Shown piece after piece: positions 6,936-14,329 of a stretch of 18,828 nt of DNA. Each line of letters starts with the position of its first letter. The stretch's first letter is position 1. Position numbers and translations under genes: made by a program. This DNA comes from Fidelibacterota bacterium (GTDB lineage: Bacteria; Fidelibacterota; Marinisomatia; Marinisomatales; UBA1611): assembly GCA_012964275.1 (NCBI GenBank), contig DTUG01000186.1, positions 1 to 18,828 of the forward strand. The letters run 5' to 3'. The notes below the pieces were generated by a model. It ran no database searches. It was not told where the DNA came from and saw only the letters and a list, made by a program, of their open reading frames with translations.

Positions 6936-8414
6936 TTACTCCTCTGCTAATATTCTTTCCCTAGATGACTTGAATTTCATGATTGCATTATAGATTGATT
7001 CAGCAATATTCTGTCTATAACCCGGTTTTTTTAAATTCCGTTCTTCCGAAGGATTTGAAATAAAACCTGATTCCACCAAAACATTTGGCATACTTGCACC
7101 AATTAAAACGTAAAACCCGGCTTGTTTTACTCCGCGATTAGGACTATCAATTTTTTTATCTAATTCAATTTGAATCATTGCTGCCAGATCTACACTTTCC
7201 TTCATAAACATACTCTGTGCCATGGTCGCCATAATTAGATTTTCACCGGTCAATTCCTTATATTGAGATCTAACTTCTTCAAGTTTGATTACTGCGTTTT
7301 CTCGTGACGCAACTTCAATTGCATCTGCGCTTTTACCAGACTGAAGTAAATAGGTTTCAAATCCTTTGATTTTTCGGTTTGGGTTTGCATTTACATGGAT
7401 ACTCACAAAAATTTTTCCATTAGCCTCATTAGCAATTTTGGTACGTTTCCATACAGGCACAAATACATCCTCGGTCCTTGTGTACACTATCTTGATTCCG
7501 GTATTTTTTTCCAGTAAACGACCGATTCTTTTTGTGATATCCAAAACAACATTTTTTTCCTTTGTTCCATATTTCCCGATAGTACCAGGATCTTTACCAC
7601 CATGACCGGCGTCTAGGACAATCGTATCCAGTCGCCAACGATCTTTAACATCTTTTATGCGCCTTGAACTTTTTCTTAATGGTGTTCGCAATGTCACTAC
7701 AATTTCATTTGGATCAAGATTTTGATACCATTCATGGCTAATCACATTAGATCTCAGTTTTAATGCAATTTGAGCTGTTTCACCAATTTGCTCTGATTCC
7801 ACTCGGTGGATAATCCCGCGAGTCACAGCACCATTTAATGCCACGGTATCCACTAACCCGCCAGCAATTGTTAAGTAATACCAGCCATGTTTATTGATAA
7901 ATGAACTAATATTACGTTCCGAGAAAGGTTTTCGGGTCTTTAATCGAACAATGGTACCATTAGATTTTTCTTCTACATCTATCGCTGTAATAGTAAATCG
8001 CACAACATCTACATCAAGAAATTCCCTTGTGGGATCATAGTTTATCCCTGGTAAAGTTGTTGATTTCAATATGTGTAAAAATCCCTGTGCTGGTAAATAA
8101 ATATCTCCTGCCCTCTCCCGAGCTATAACAGGCATCTGGAATGGTTGGTCGTCCACCATGACAAAACTAGATTTGGCAGAAATCTTTATTCTCCTGCCTG
8201 CGATATATAATACCAATTTTTTCCGCTCCTGATTTTCATATAAACGAGATGACAGTGCCCCGGAAAAATCTCTTGCTGACATATATAATTGTTTTGAGTT
8301 TGATAGGGTTTTTATCTGCGATTCAATCCCTGTACTTCGATTAAAGACACGTATGTCCGCTCGTATAAAAGAAATGAGACAGAGTATAATTAGCATTTTT
8401 CTACAATTAATCAT
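6936..8414 (-). CDS. N-acetylmuramoyl-L-alanine amidase (AMIN-like + Amidase_3), exported
   Basis: A 492-residue zinc amidase that cuts the amide bond between muramic acid and the stem peptide. An N-terminal signal peptide (N-C-R-K then a hydrophobic stretch ending I-R-A-D) directs export. Residues about 20-140 look like a copper-amine-oxidase-N-type domain, then an AMIN-like beta domain (about 140-250). The Amidase_3 domain starts near 263 with V-L-D-A-G-H-G-G. Candidate zinc ligands are H271, E286 (T-K-E-K-N) and H340 (S-I-H-V-N), and the catalytic glutamate is E448 (V-E-S-G-F). I chose the ATG at 8414 because it places the signal peptide at the N-terminus; a TTG further out (8459) would add 15 atypical residues. 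AmiC-type enzymes of this layout act in daughter-cell separation, which fits the murI-folC neighbours. Confidence 0.93.
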   Translation of the reverse strand: MINCRKMLIILCLISFIRADIRVFNRSTGIESQIKTLSNSKQLYMSARDFSGALSSRLYENQERKKLVLYIAGRRIKISAKSSFVMVDDQPFQMPVIARERAGDIYLPAQGFLHILKSTTLPGINYDPTREFLDVDVVRFTITAIDVEEKSNGTIVRLKTRKPFSERNISSFINKHGWYYLTIAGGLVDTVALNGAVTRGIIHRVESEQIGETAQIALKLRSNVISHEWYQNLDPNEIVVTLRTPLRKSSRRIKDVKDRWRLDTIVLDAGHGGKDPGTIGKYGTKEKNVVLDITKRIGRLLEKNTGIKIVYTRTEDVFVPVWKRTKIANEANGKIFVSIHVNANPNRKIKGFETYLLQSGKSADAIEVASRENAVIKLEEVRSQYKELTGENLIMATMAQSMFMKESVDLAAMIQIELDKKIDSPNRGVKQAGFYVLIGASMPNVLVESGFISNPSEERNLKKPGYRQNIAESIYNAIMKFKSSRERILAEE

Positions 8415-8475
8415 AAACGCAAATTTATCTTGTACCAATTTCAGATGGTAATAAAACAACTACTAAAAATAATAG

Positions 8476-8876
8476 TCAATTAAAATAGCCCCCCTGAACC
8501 TGTGGCACTGCTTTAAATGACGAACTTTTCCAAAAGTTTGAGAGCCTGACGCTAATATTGCTTTGTGAACTAGGCTTAATAGAAAACATTAAACCCAAAT
8601 AATGGGAATTTTGAGAAAATACTCGACTACGCATCTCTCCTGGGATAGTTACATCCCAAAAATACAGTCTCGATAAATAATCACTTATTTGAGCTGAAAC
8701 CCAATACAAACTAAGCTTGTGGTTTTGTTTTTTAATAGTCCATCTGAATTGAACACCGTGCCTGCACCAACCTGCAGTCCAGATAAAAAATGTGATTCAA
8801 ATGCGGAATAGGAACGATGGTGCATACAAACTACACACAACGCCGTGAAAACGAAAAACCGATGTTTGAAAAGCAT
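8476..8876 (-). pseudogene. Frameshifted remnant of an outer-membrane beta-barrel-type protein
   Basis: Two overlapping minus-strand frames make sense only together. The first (8876-8685, 63 aa) starts with a signal peptide (L-F-K-H-R-F-F-V-F-T-A-L-C, cut near S-Y-S-A). The second, in the -1 frame (8709-8476), reads like barrel strands: Y-W-V-S-A-Q-I-S-D-Y-L-S-R-L-Y-F-W-D, then I-P-G-E-M-R, then F-S-I-K-P-S-S-Q-S-N-I-S-V-R-L-S. The R-L-Y-x-x-x-x-x-x-P-G pattern recalls, from memory, the C-terminal end of large HHH-domain/beta-barrel proteins of Bacteroidota and relatives. The second frame stays open upstream to about 8785, so the shift may lie anywhere in 8685-8785. Joined at the A-run at 8728-8733 they give about 133 residues, far shorter than that family, so an internal deletion plus a frameshift is likely. 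A functional frameshifted small protein cannot be excluded. Confidence 0.55.
8727..8733 (-). other. Slippery heptamer A-AAA-AAC at the frame junction
   Basis: On the minus strand the bases read A AAA AAC in exactly the phase used by the upstream frame (codons AAA at 8732-8730, AAC at 8729-8727). A -1 slip there leads directly into the downstream frame. Alternatively the run lost one A (A7 to A6), which would also explain the break. No clear downstream pseudoknot or upstream Shine-Dalgarno stimulator was identified. Confidence 0.4.
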
Positions 8877-8892
8877 TGGTTTTTCAATATAT

Positions 8893-8927
8893 ATAAAACA
8901 ATTACGCCCTGATACCGGGGCGTAATT
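8893..8927 (-). terminator. Intrinsic terminator after the small membrane protein pair
   Basis: A perfect 10-base stem AATTACGCCC/GGGCGTAATT (8900-8909 and 8918-8927) with an 8-base loop is followed on the minus strand by GTTTTATAT. It lies 17 bases past the stop of the 72-residue protein and separates this cassette from the OMP remnant. On the plus strand the stem is not followed by a T-run, so it works in the minus direction. Confidence 0.75.
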
Positions 8928-8944
8928 ACGGAATCAAATTCACA

Positions 8945-9163
8945 TCACTTTTTATCGTACCACATTACGAGTATCATTAATGCCAAGAGTCCTGCCAATC
9001 CTGCATCGCCAAACTGAGCCATCACTCGTCCTAGGCCTTCTATCACACCGAAGAAGTCATCAAACAGGATACCGACAACGATTCCAATAATAACTAGAGA
9101 CTTGAGCAGATCTGTTAGAACGCCAAGCCACTCGTTGAGGGTGTCAAATGCACCTTTGAGCAT
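8945..9163 (-). CDS. Small membrane protein B (72 aa), paralogue of the neighbouring 69-aa protein
   Basis: I do not recognise this family. The 72-residue product has an amphipathic N-terminus (about 1-20), a hydrophobic helix (about 20-34, S-L-V-I-I-G-I-V-V-G-I-L-F), a short acidic/glycine linker (D-D-F-F-G-V-I-E-G-L-G), and a second hydrophobic helix containing A-G-L-L-A-L-M-I-L-V before a charged W-Y-D-K-K end. It aligns without difficulty with the 69-residue upstream protein: a K near residue 20, a first hydrophobic helix, F-D/F-G-x-I, then the shared F-x-D-x-G-x-A-G-L-L-A-L. Translation should be efficient (AGGAGG five bases from the ATG). Base composition is near 50% GC in the part counted, richer than the flanking glycosyltransferase genes. 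A terminator follows. A membrane location is likely; any role is unknown. Confidence 0.8.
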   Translation of the reverse strand: MLKGAFDTLNEWLGVLTDLLKSLVIIGIVVGILFDDFFGVIEGLGRVMAQFGDAGLAGLLALMILVMWYDKK

Positions 9164-9168
9164 ATTTT

Positions 9169-9174
9169 CCTCCT
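9169..9174 (-). promoter_or_regulatory. Strong Shine-Dalgarno (AGGAGG) for small membrane protein B
   Basis: AGGAGG lies 5 bases upstream of the ATG at 9163 on the minus strand. It is a full consensus match, unlike most genes of this window, and it supports the chosen start. Confidence 0.8.
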
Positions 9175-9180
9175 GTCAAA

Positions 9181-9220
9181 AGGCGTGGGGTCCCATCAAT
9201 ATAGGACCCCATAAAGGCCT
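9181..9220 (-). terminator. Hairpin between the two small membrane protein genes (weak terminator or processing site)
   Basis: A perfect 8-base inverted repeat TGGGGTCC (9186-9193) / GGACCCCA (9204-9211) with a 10-base loop is extended by AGGC (9181-9184) pairing with GCCT (9217-9220). On the minus strand only TTTTGAC follows, so the U-tract is short. It lies 9 bases past the stop of the 69-aa gene and just before the ribosome binding site of the next. It could set a ratio between the two genes by partial termination, protect the 3' end of the first message, or be an RNA cleavage site. Confidence 0.5.
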
Positions 9221-9229
9221 ATTTGATTA

Positions 9230-9439
9230 TTATCCTAGAAACGAAAGAAAGACCAGCAAAGCCAGCAGACCGGCAAACCCACCATCCAGAAACGTGTTCA
9301 CTAGATCCACGATTCCGCCAATTGGGTCAAACCCGGTGGAATAAATGATATTGACGAACACAAACAGCACAATAAGTGCTTTTATTACGCCAACAATCCC
9401 AGCTGCGGCATTCTGTACGGTTGCGTTTACATCAGCCAT
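9230..9439 (-). CDS. Small membrane protein A (69 aa), paralogue of the neighbouring 72-aa protein
   Basis: I do not recognise this family. The 69-residue product begins M-A-D-V-N-A-T-V-Q-N and has a hydrophobic helix about 21-33 (A-L-I-V-L-F-V-F-V-N-I-I-Y), a G-F-D-P-I-G-G-I-V-D linker, and a second helix with F-A-G-L-L-A-L-L-V-F-L ending at the C-terminus. The D-x-G-x-A-G-L-L-A-L block is shared with the downstream 72-aa protein, so the two arose by duplication. GC content is close to 48% by my count of three 60-base lines, against about 33% in a counted line of the adjacent GT9 gene. AAGGAGG sits 8 bases before the ATG. A strong terminator-like hairpin ends about 27 bases upstream of the start. 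Two membrane passes, holin-like or channel-like size, and no signal peptide cleavage site are seen; function is not inferred. Confidence 0.8.
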   Translation of the reverse strand: MADVNATVQNAAAGIVGVIKALIVLFVFVNIIYSTGFDPIGGIVDLVNTFLDGGFAGLLALLVFLSFLG

Positions 9440-9447
9440 GCCAACTA

Positions 9448-9453
9448 CCTCCT
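9448..9453 (-). promoter_or_regulatory. Strong Shine-Dalgarno (AGGAGG) for small membrane protein A
   Basis: AGGAGG within AAGGAGGT lies 8 bases before the ATG at 9439. It decides the start codon and marks this gene as one of the best translated in the window. Confidence 0.8.
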
Positions 9454-9466
9454 TGGTTTATTTAAT

Positions 9467-9501
9467 AAAAAAAAATCGGGGGTAGTTTCCCTCCCCCGAT
9501 T
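9467..9501 (-). terminator. Strong intrinsic terminator / possible attenuator
   Basis: A perfect 9-base stem AATCGGGGG/CCCCCGATT (9474-9482 and 9493-9501) with a 10-base loop is followed on the minus strand by a run of nine T (9475-9467, partly in the stem). It is the best terminator in the window and should end the polysaccharide operon about 110 bases past the GT9 stop. Only about 13 bases separate its T-run from the ribosome binding site of small membrane protein A, leaving little room for a promoter in between. Either the small genes rely on readthrough or it acts as a regulated attenuator in their leader. Confidence 0.85.
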
Positions 9502-9592
9502 CTTCGAAATGATTGTCCTTTGCACATAGTTATTACCAGGGTCAATCCGTTTAGATTAACCGAATTTACAAATAATACTGATATCGACAATA

Positions 9593-9623
9593 TTTATATT
9601 TATTAACCCACCTATGTGGTCAA
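9593..9623 (-). promoter_or_regulatory. Candidate promoter ahead of the small membrane protein cassette
   Basis: TTGACC (9623-9618, five of six to TTGACA) lies within the last codons of the GT9 gene, and TATAAA (9598-9593) follows 19 bases later. The spacing is longer than ideal and the region is AT-rich, so chance is possible. If used, it would give a leader of about 150 bases containing the hairpin at 9474-9501. The rest of 9502-9611 shows nothing else recognisable. Confidence 0.25.
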
Positions 9624-10700
9624 TTCTATAGATTTTATAGTTTCATAAACCATTAATGTTGTTACATTTTTCATACATTCCTTACATAATCGCCAGTGGT
9701 TTCTATTATGGTTACAGGGTACTGTGGGGCAAATCACTATTGCATTTTCTCCAATGGGTTTCGTTAAACTGGGATTTTGTGAACCAAAAATTGTAACAGT
9801 AGGAACCCCTACATAAGCAGCAAGGTGACCGGCCATTGAATCTGGCCCTATAAGCATACGTTGATTTTTTAGCCAATTATAAAATTCAGCAAGTGATCCC
9901 GTGAATACTTCGATATCAGGAACCTGCTGGATTATTTCATTACACATTTTTTCTAATTCAGGAACCTTAACTATTGCCAATGAATAATTATCATATAACT
10001 GTTTTATTAATTCTACCCAGTGTTTGTTGGGCCAACCGCGATTAGGGTCGCTTGCACCGGGGTGCAAGACTATTTTACCTATTTTCGAGACATGGTCGTT
10101 ATTTTTACTTCGTTTACTTTTTAATAATGACATTTTCAAATGGGAAAGTAGCTGGAGCGAGCGTTGAGATTGATGCAAGGTAAATGGAAATTGAAAGGAA
10201 TGTGTTAGAAAAAAAGAACCACCAGTAGCATCGTATCCAACCCTGTTTTTACTGGTCGTTAACCAAAGGAACCAATTATTACGCATATCACCTTTAAAAT
10301 CAATTGCCAGGTCTATCTCGAATTGCCTCAGTTTAACACCAAAGGCTATCGCATCTTTCCATCTTGGCAAGGACCAATCCCAGTTTGTCCAAGGTGAGGA
10401 AAATCCTATTATCACATCAGCCAATGCCATGTTTTCCGCCAACTGTATCGCATCCGGATTCGTAACTAATATTAATTTTGAGTTTGGAAATGAATTTTTT
10501 ATCACTCTGAGTGCAGACGTTGACATTATCATATCACCTATTCTGTGGTATTCTGTAACTAAGATGGTGTTGATATCTTCTACACTAAAAGGAGTTGAAA
10601 TTATTTTGTGCCGGTTAAACAACAGGAAAAATGGCTTTATAATTGCGCTGATCAGTTTGGACCAGAATAAATGGCTCGGTTTATATACTTCTTGGTTCAA
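9612..10700 (-). CDS. Glycosyltransferase family 9 (heptosyltransferase-like)
   Basis: A 362-residue GT-B enzyme of family GT9, which in known members adds heptose or related sugars to lipopolysaccharide core or surface glycans on the cytoplasmic face. Visible are R-I-G-D-M-I-M-S-T-S-A-L-R (53-65), V-L-H-P-G-A-S (211-217), G-P-D-S-M-A-G-H-L-A-A (285-295) with F-G-S-Q-N-P (305-310), and a C-terminal cysteine set C324, C329, C339 and C342 like that in many GT9 proteins. The start is TTG at 10700, overlapping the TGA of the preceding gene; the first in-frame ATG is at M57, inside the conserved motif, so TTG is required. It is the last gene of the polysaccharide operon and is followed by a strong terminator. 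Sugar specificity cannot be read from sequence. Confidence 0.9.
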   Translation of the reverse strand: MNQEVYKPSHLFWSKLISAIIKPFFLLFNRHKIISTPFSVEDINTILVTEYHRIGDMIMSTSALRVIKNSFPNSKLILVTNPDAIQLAENMALADVIIGFSSPWTNWDWSLPRWKDAIAFGVKLRQFEIDLAIDFKGDMRNNWFLWLTTSKNRVGYDATGGSFFLTHSFQFPFTLHQSQRSLQLLSHLKMSLLKSKRSKNNDHVSKIGKIVLHPGASDPNRGWPNKHWVELIKQLYDNYSLAIVKVPELEKMCNEIIQQVPDIEVFTGSLAEFYNWLKNQRMLIGPDSMAGHLAAYVGVPTVTIFGSQNPSLTKPIGENAIVICPTVPCNHNRNHWRLCKECMKNVTTLMVYETIKSIELTT

Positions 10701-11785
10701 GGATTTAAACCGATTGATTCATAATAAGTATAGAGTTTTCGGGAAACACTTTTTACGTCATGTTTCTGTCTGACCCATTTATAGCCTATATCCCCTGACT
10801 CGATTATCCGTTCTCTATTTTGAATCAATGTTCTCAATTTATCTTCCAAAGATTCTGATGTGACATTAATAAAAGGATGATCAGGAATGAACGATTGGTA
10901 GGAATCATTCATTTCTGTTAAAGTGCAAATTCCAATGGAAAGTGATTCCACCGAATTCATCCCATAGCCCCAACCTCCTTTATCACCAACCTGATCTATA
11001 TAAATATCTGACCGTTTTTTTCTTTCCATTGCTACAGTATGAGGTTCGTTCTCAATAAGATCGAATGTAATGAGACCTTCATCATCCAACATTTTACAGG
11101 TCTTTATAATGCTAGCAGAGCCCTTGTATTGCCGATTTGTAGGAGCATGCGCTATTCGTATTGTGTCATTTAATTCCTTTTTTGGAGGACTATTTTCAAA
11201 CTCAAATGGAAGAAACAGATATTGAATGTTGGGGTGTTTTTCAAGTAAATCTACTTCATTTGTTAAGTTCAGATCGGAATATTGATCGATAACAGGCATT
11301 ACGCCTCGAGTACGCAAATCTTCCCCATGGTAATGACAAATAATTTTTCGTCCTTTTTCTTTCAATGCTTGAACAAAAAACTCATTTTTTAAAAAATCCA
11401 TCCCGCTCTCAAAATGAACCACATCATAATTGATTAAGTCGTATTCTTTAATCGCTTTTTCTACCTTTGAAAGCCACAACCAATCCTTCCATTTGAAAAA
11501 AGCTTTATCCAACCAACCATCGGGTGACCAAACCGGAGGATAACCATCTTTCTCTTTACGATAACCTTCTCTACCTCGGTAAAATTTATAGAGATGTTGC
11601 CGAAGGCCGGCCATCCATGGTTTGGTGAAATTAAATGGAAGATCTAGACAAATATCTTCCTGAAAATTTTTTGGTGAATGAAAAAAGGTAAGTGTGCGAC
11701 AAATATGGCCATTAGATTCATGTTCATTTTTCCATAAACTTAATGTACCAACTGTGTTTTCAGGAGAAATATAAAGTATCTTCAT
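10697..11785 (-). CDS. GT-B glycosyltransferase, divergent
   Basis: A 362-residue predicted cytoplasmic glycosyltransferase with a GT-B layout. The N-terminal half starts M-K-I-L-Y-I-S-P-E-N and has D-V-V-H-F-E-S (121-127) and H-Y-H-G-E-D-L-R (151-158). The C-terminal half begins at I-R-I-A-H-A-P-T-N-R-Q-Y-K-G (209-222), typical of GT1/GT4-type enzymes, followed by G-W-G-Y-G-M-N-S-V-E-S-L-S-I-G (271-285), where E280 sits about where the nucleotide-sugar-binding glutamate is expected. The canonical E-x7-E motif is not clear. ATG at 11785 overlaps the upstream stop (ATGA), and the TGA overlaps the GT9 start, so the genes are translationally coupled. Donor and acceptor are unknown; surface glycan assembly is inferred from neighbours. 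Confidence 0.75.
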   Translation of the reverse strand: MKILYISPENTVGTLSLWKNEHESNGHICRTLTFFHSPKNFQEDICLDLPFNFTKPWMAGLRQHLYKFYRGREGYRKEKDGYPPVWSPDGWLDKAFFKWKDWLWLSKVEKAIKEYDLINYDVVHFESGMDFLKNEFFVQALKEKGRKIICHYHGEDLRTRGVMPVIDQYSDLNLTNEVDLLEKHPNIQYLFLPFEFENSPPKKELNDTIRIAHAPTNRQYKGSASIIKTCKMLDDEGLITFDLIENEPHTVAMERKKRSDIYIDQVGDKGGWGYGMNSVESLSIGICTLTEMNDSYQSFIPDHPFINVTSESLEDKLRTLIQNRERIIESGDIGYKWVRQKHDVKSVSRKLYTYYESIGLNP

Positions 11786-12894
11786 CTAACCATTAACTTT
11801 TTATAAACATCAACCAATCTATGACTAATTGCTTCCCAATTGTATTCATTTACAATTTTTCTTTGGTTAACTTGCAATTTTATAACAGTCTCATTGGTTA
11901 ATTCCTTTACTAAATGATCTGCCAGCGACTTAACATCTCCTGGTTTTACAAGTGTTAGACCATCCACTTCATAACGTTGCATGGGTGGAAGATCTGATGC
12001 CACAATACGGCAGCCAGCAGCCATAAATTCAAATAATTTTGTCGGGGTACCAAGGTTTGTAAGCGGATTATCTATAAAAGGTATGACCCCGATGGCATTT
12101 CGCGCCAAATGATTCCAAATTTCTTCATGCGGAACATGTCCATACCATTTAACATGATCATGAAGATTTAATTGATCAATCAATGTTAAAGTTTTCTCTT
12201 CATATTTCCTTGTACGGAATGAACCGAATAAAGATAATGTAACATCATTAATGGTGTTTGAAACCGTTACCATAGATTTTATTAATTCTGTTATCCCTCT
12301 TTCCGGGCCTAGATGGCCATGATATATAATTGTATTTCCTCGCTCTGAACTCAAATCTGGCATTCGTATTAACTCACCCGATGGAAAGTTTTCCATTACA
12401 ACAGGGATAAAACCATTTTCTTTGTACCCACTGTTAATTATAGCTGGGCTGGCTAGAATTATCTCATCAACCCATGATAAAAATTGTTTCTCTTTTCTCA
12501 GCCAAATTTTTTCCTGGAAAATTCTGATAAGTTTACCCCAACGTGAAAATGTTTGAATCAAGGATGGATAATCTTCATGAACATCATAAATAACCTTAGT
12601 ATCAAAGAGTCGTTTTACCATTTTTGCCAAGGGAAGTAATTCGGGTTCATGAATATGAAGAATTTTAGGTTTGTTCTCTAAAAAATGCCGTAATAACTCC
12701 CGTTTATAAGCACGGATAGAAAAATCTGATTTTTGAAAATTAATATGAGATATGAGTTGATCGGATAAGTCTAAATTGGATTCTGATCGCGAAAAATAAC
12801 TGATATGTATTTCACCTTTTACCAGAGTTTTAATCTCCCGGTGATATATTCTTTCATCATCTGGATAATGAAGACAAGAAACAACAGCATTCAT
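11782..12894 (-). CDS. Glycosyltransferase family 4
   Basis: A 370-residue GT4 enzyme, retaining, GT-B fold. The N-terminus has the H-Y-P-D-D-E-R-I-Y-H-R-E pattern (9-20) common in this group, then H-I-H-E-P-E-L-L-P-L-A (80-90) and Y-D-V-H-E-D-Y-P (103-110). The C-terminal donor domain has Y-H-G-H-L-G-P-E-R-G (191-200), W-Y-G-H-V-P-H-E-E (250-258) and P-T-K-L-F-E-F-M-A-A-G (284-294), where E289 is a candidate nucleotide-sugar-binding glutamate. No signal peptide or membrane segment is seen, so it acts at the cytoplasmic face. It overlaps both neighbours by ATGA. Specificity unknown. Confidence 0.9.
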   Translation of the reverse strand: MNAVVSCLHYPDDERIYHREIKTLVKGEIHISYFSRSESNLDLSDQLISHINFQKSDFSIRAYKRELLRHFLENKPKILHIHEPELLPLAKMVKRLFDTKVIYDVHEDYPSLIQTFSRWGKLIRIFQEKIWLRKEKQFLSWVDEIILASPAIINSGYKENGFIPVVMENFPSGELIRMPDLSSERGNTIIYHGHLGPERGITELIKSMVTVSNTINDVTLSLFGSFRTRKYEEKTLTLIDQLNLHDHVKWYGHVPHEEIWNHLARNAIGVIPFIDNPLTNLGTPTKLFEFMAAGCRIVASDLPPMQRYEVDGLTLVKPGDVKSLADHLVKELTNETVIKLQVNQRKIVNEYNWEAISHRLVDVYKKLMVR

Positions 12895-14309
12895 GTTATC
12901 AAACCCTTCACAATTTTCCTTTCCTCACTATTAATTGCAAATAGATACCAACCAATCGGGTAGCAAATTGTAACAATCAGCCGGATCAATACATCATCTC
13001 CAGTATAAAATACTATCCCCATAAATATGACAGGGTAAAAACAAGCAATCCAATTATATAAAACTGGAAAAATTTTATACGTACGTAGAAAAATGGATAG
13101 GCTCATTGCAATAAAAGCAAGAACTGTAGCACAGGCCGAACCAACAACTCCGTAACGAGGAATTAAATATATATTCAATCCTATATTTACACCTGCTCCC
13201 ACAGCTCTAAAGATGGGAACCGAGTTAGTGATTTCTTTGATATAGATTCCAGGAAGTTGAACTACATAGGTTCCAAAAAAGTAATAACCCAATAGAATTG
13301 CGAATACTACATTGTCTGCAGACCAAAATTGTTGTCCGATCAATGTTCTTGACCCAATTGGTAAACGCATTATTTCCGGGACCCATAAACTCACTGCAAC
13401 TATCACAAATCCAAGTAGACCCAAAAAAATAGATGTAATCTGTGCAAATTCTTTTCTGGCACCCGCTTCCTTACCTCGTTTCAGGAAATAAGGCGTCCAA
13501 CCCATATTAAAACCCATAACTACTATGAGCCCAAATATGCCCAACTTGTACCCTGCAGAAAAGAGCCCTACGGATGCAGTGTCAGCAAGCCATTCTAATA
13601 AATAACGATTGGCTAGTTCCATGATCATTGTAAAAATCCCTGCTGGGAGAAATGGTAATGCAAATCTCAATACTCTATTTAAAGTTGGCTTCTGAATAGC
13701 TCCTAAATCCATCCGATTAATTATGATGGGTAGAGAAATAATAAATACACTGCCGGAAGCATATAGATTAGCTAACAGTACCCCCTGTATCCCCATTTTC
13801 AGTTCGACCACAAAGACAATATTTAGTCCCATTGTAATTAATACATTAATGAAATTATAAGCGATAAATGGGATAGGTCTCTCTTCAGTCCGGAGAATTA
13901 AAACTGGAAGATTCCATAACGTATCCAGTAATAGAATTCCGGAAAGTAGAACAATCCAATCAGGTTTGTCTATCCCTAACACGGATACCGCAATAATGTG
14001 CTTTGATAAAAAAAGTATTCCTGAAAAAGCAAGACTGGTGATTAATTGCAAACCGTATATCGTAGAAATATGTGCTGTTTTTTCTCTCCCTTCAAGTTGA
14101 ACAGAATATTTCATCAGGGCCGTATCCATACCATATCGGTAGAGAATCAGAGTGAACCCCATAAAAGCATAAGCAAGCGAAATGGTGCCATATTCATCAG
14201 GTGTAAAAACATGGGTATATAAAGGAAGGAGAAAAAAAGTGACAAGCCTGGCCAGAATATGGCCAAACCCGTAGATCAGCGATTGTTTACCGAGCAACTT
14301 GACTGACAT
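12891..14309 (-). CDS. wzx: Polysaccharide flippase, Wzx-type (MOP superfamily)
   Basis: A 472-residue very hydrophobic protein with roughly 12-14 membrane segments. The N-terminus L-L-G-K-Q-S-L-I-Y-G-F-G and the segment L-L-P-L-Y-T-H-V-F-T-P-D-E-Y-G (28-42) are typical of Wzx O-antigen/EPS translocases, which move undecaprenyl-linked oligosaccharides from the inner to the outer leaflet. Length is normal. The ATG at 14309 is 20 bases after the upstream stop with no Shine-Dalgarno. Its TGA overlaps the following GT4 start. A polymerase (Wzy) and an initiating transferase are not in this window, so the pathway here is incomplete. Confidence 0.9.
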   Translation of the reverse strand: MSVKLLGKQSLIYGFGHILARLVTFFLLPLYTHVFTPDEYGTISLAYAFMGFTLILYRYGMDTALMKYSVQLEGREKTAHISTIYGLQLITSLAFSGILFLSKHIIAVSVLGIDKPDWIVLLSGILLLDTLWNLPVLILRTEERPIPFIAYNFINVLITMGLNIVFVVELKMGIQGVLLANLYASGSVFIISLPIIINRMDLGAIQKPTLNRVLRFALPFLPAGIFTMIMELANRYLLEWLADTASVGLFSAGYKLGIFGLIVVMGFNMGWTPYFLKRGKEAGARKEFAQITSIFLGLLGFVIVAVSLWVPEIMRLPIGSRTLIGQQFWSADNVVFAILLGYYFFGTYVVQLPGIYIKEITNSVPIFRAVGAGVNIGLNIYLIPRYGVVGSACATVLAFIAMSLSIFLRTYKIFPVLYNWIACFYPVIFMGIVFYTGDDVLIRLIVTICYPIGWYLFAINSEERKIVKGLIT

Positions 14310-14329
14310 AAAAAAAGAGCAGGGAAGCG

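Noticed and set aside
8415..8459. TTG at 8459 as the amidase start
   Set aside because: It would put 15 residues in front of a good signal peptide; the ATG at 8414 fits export better.
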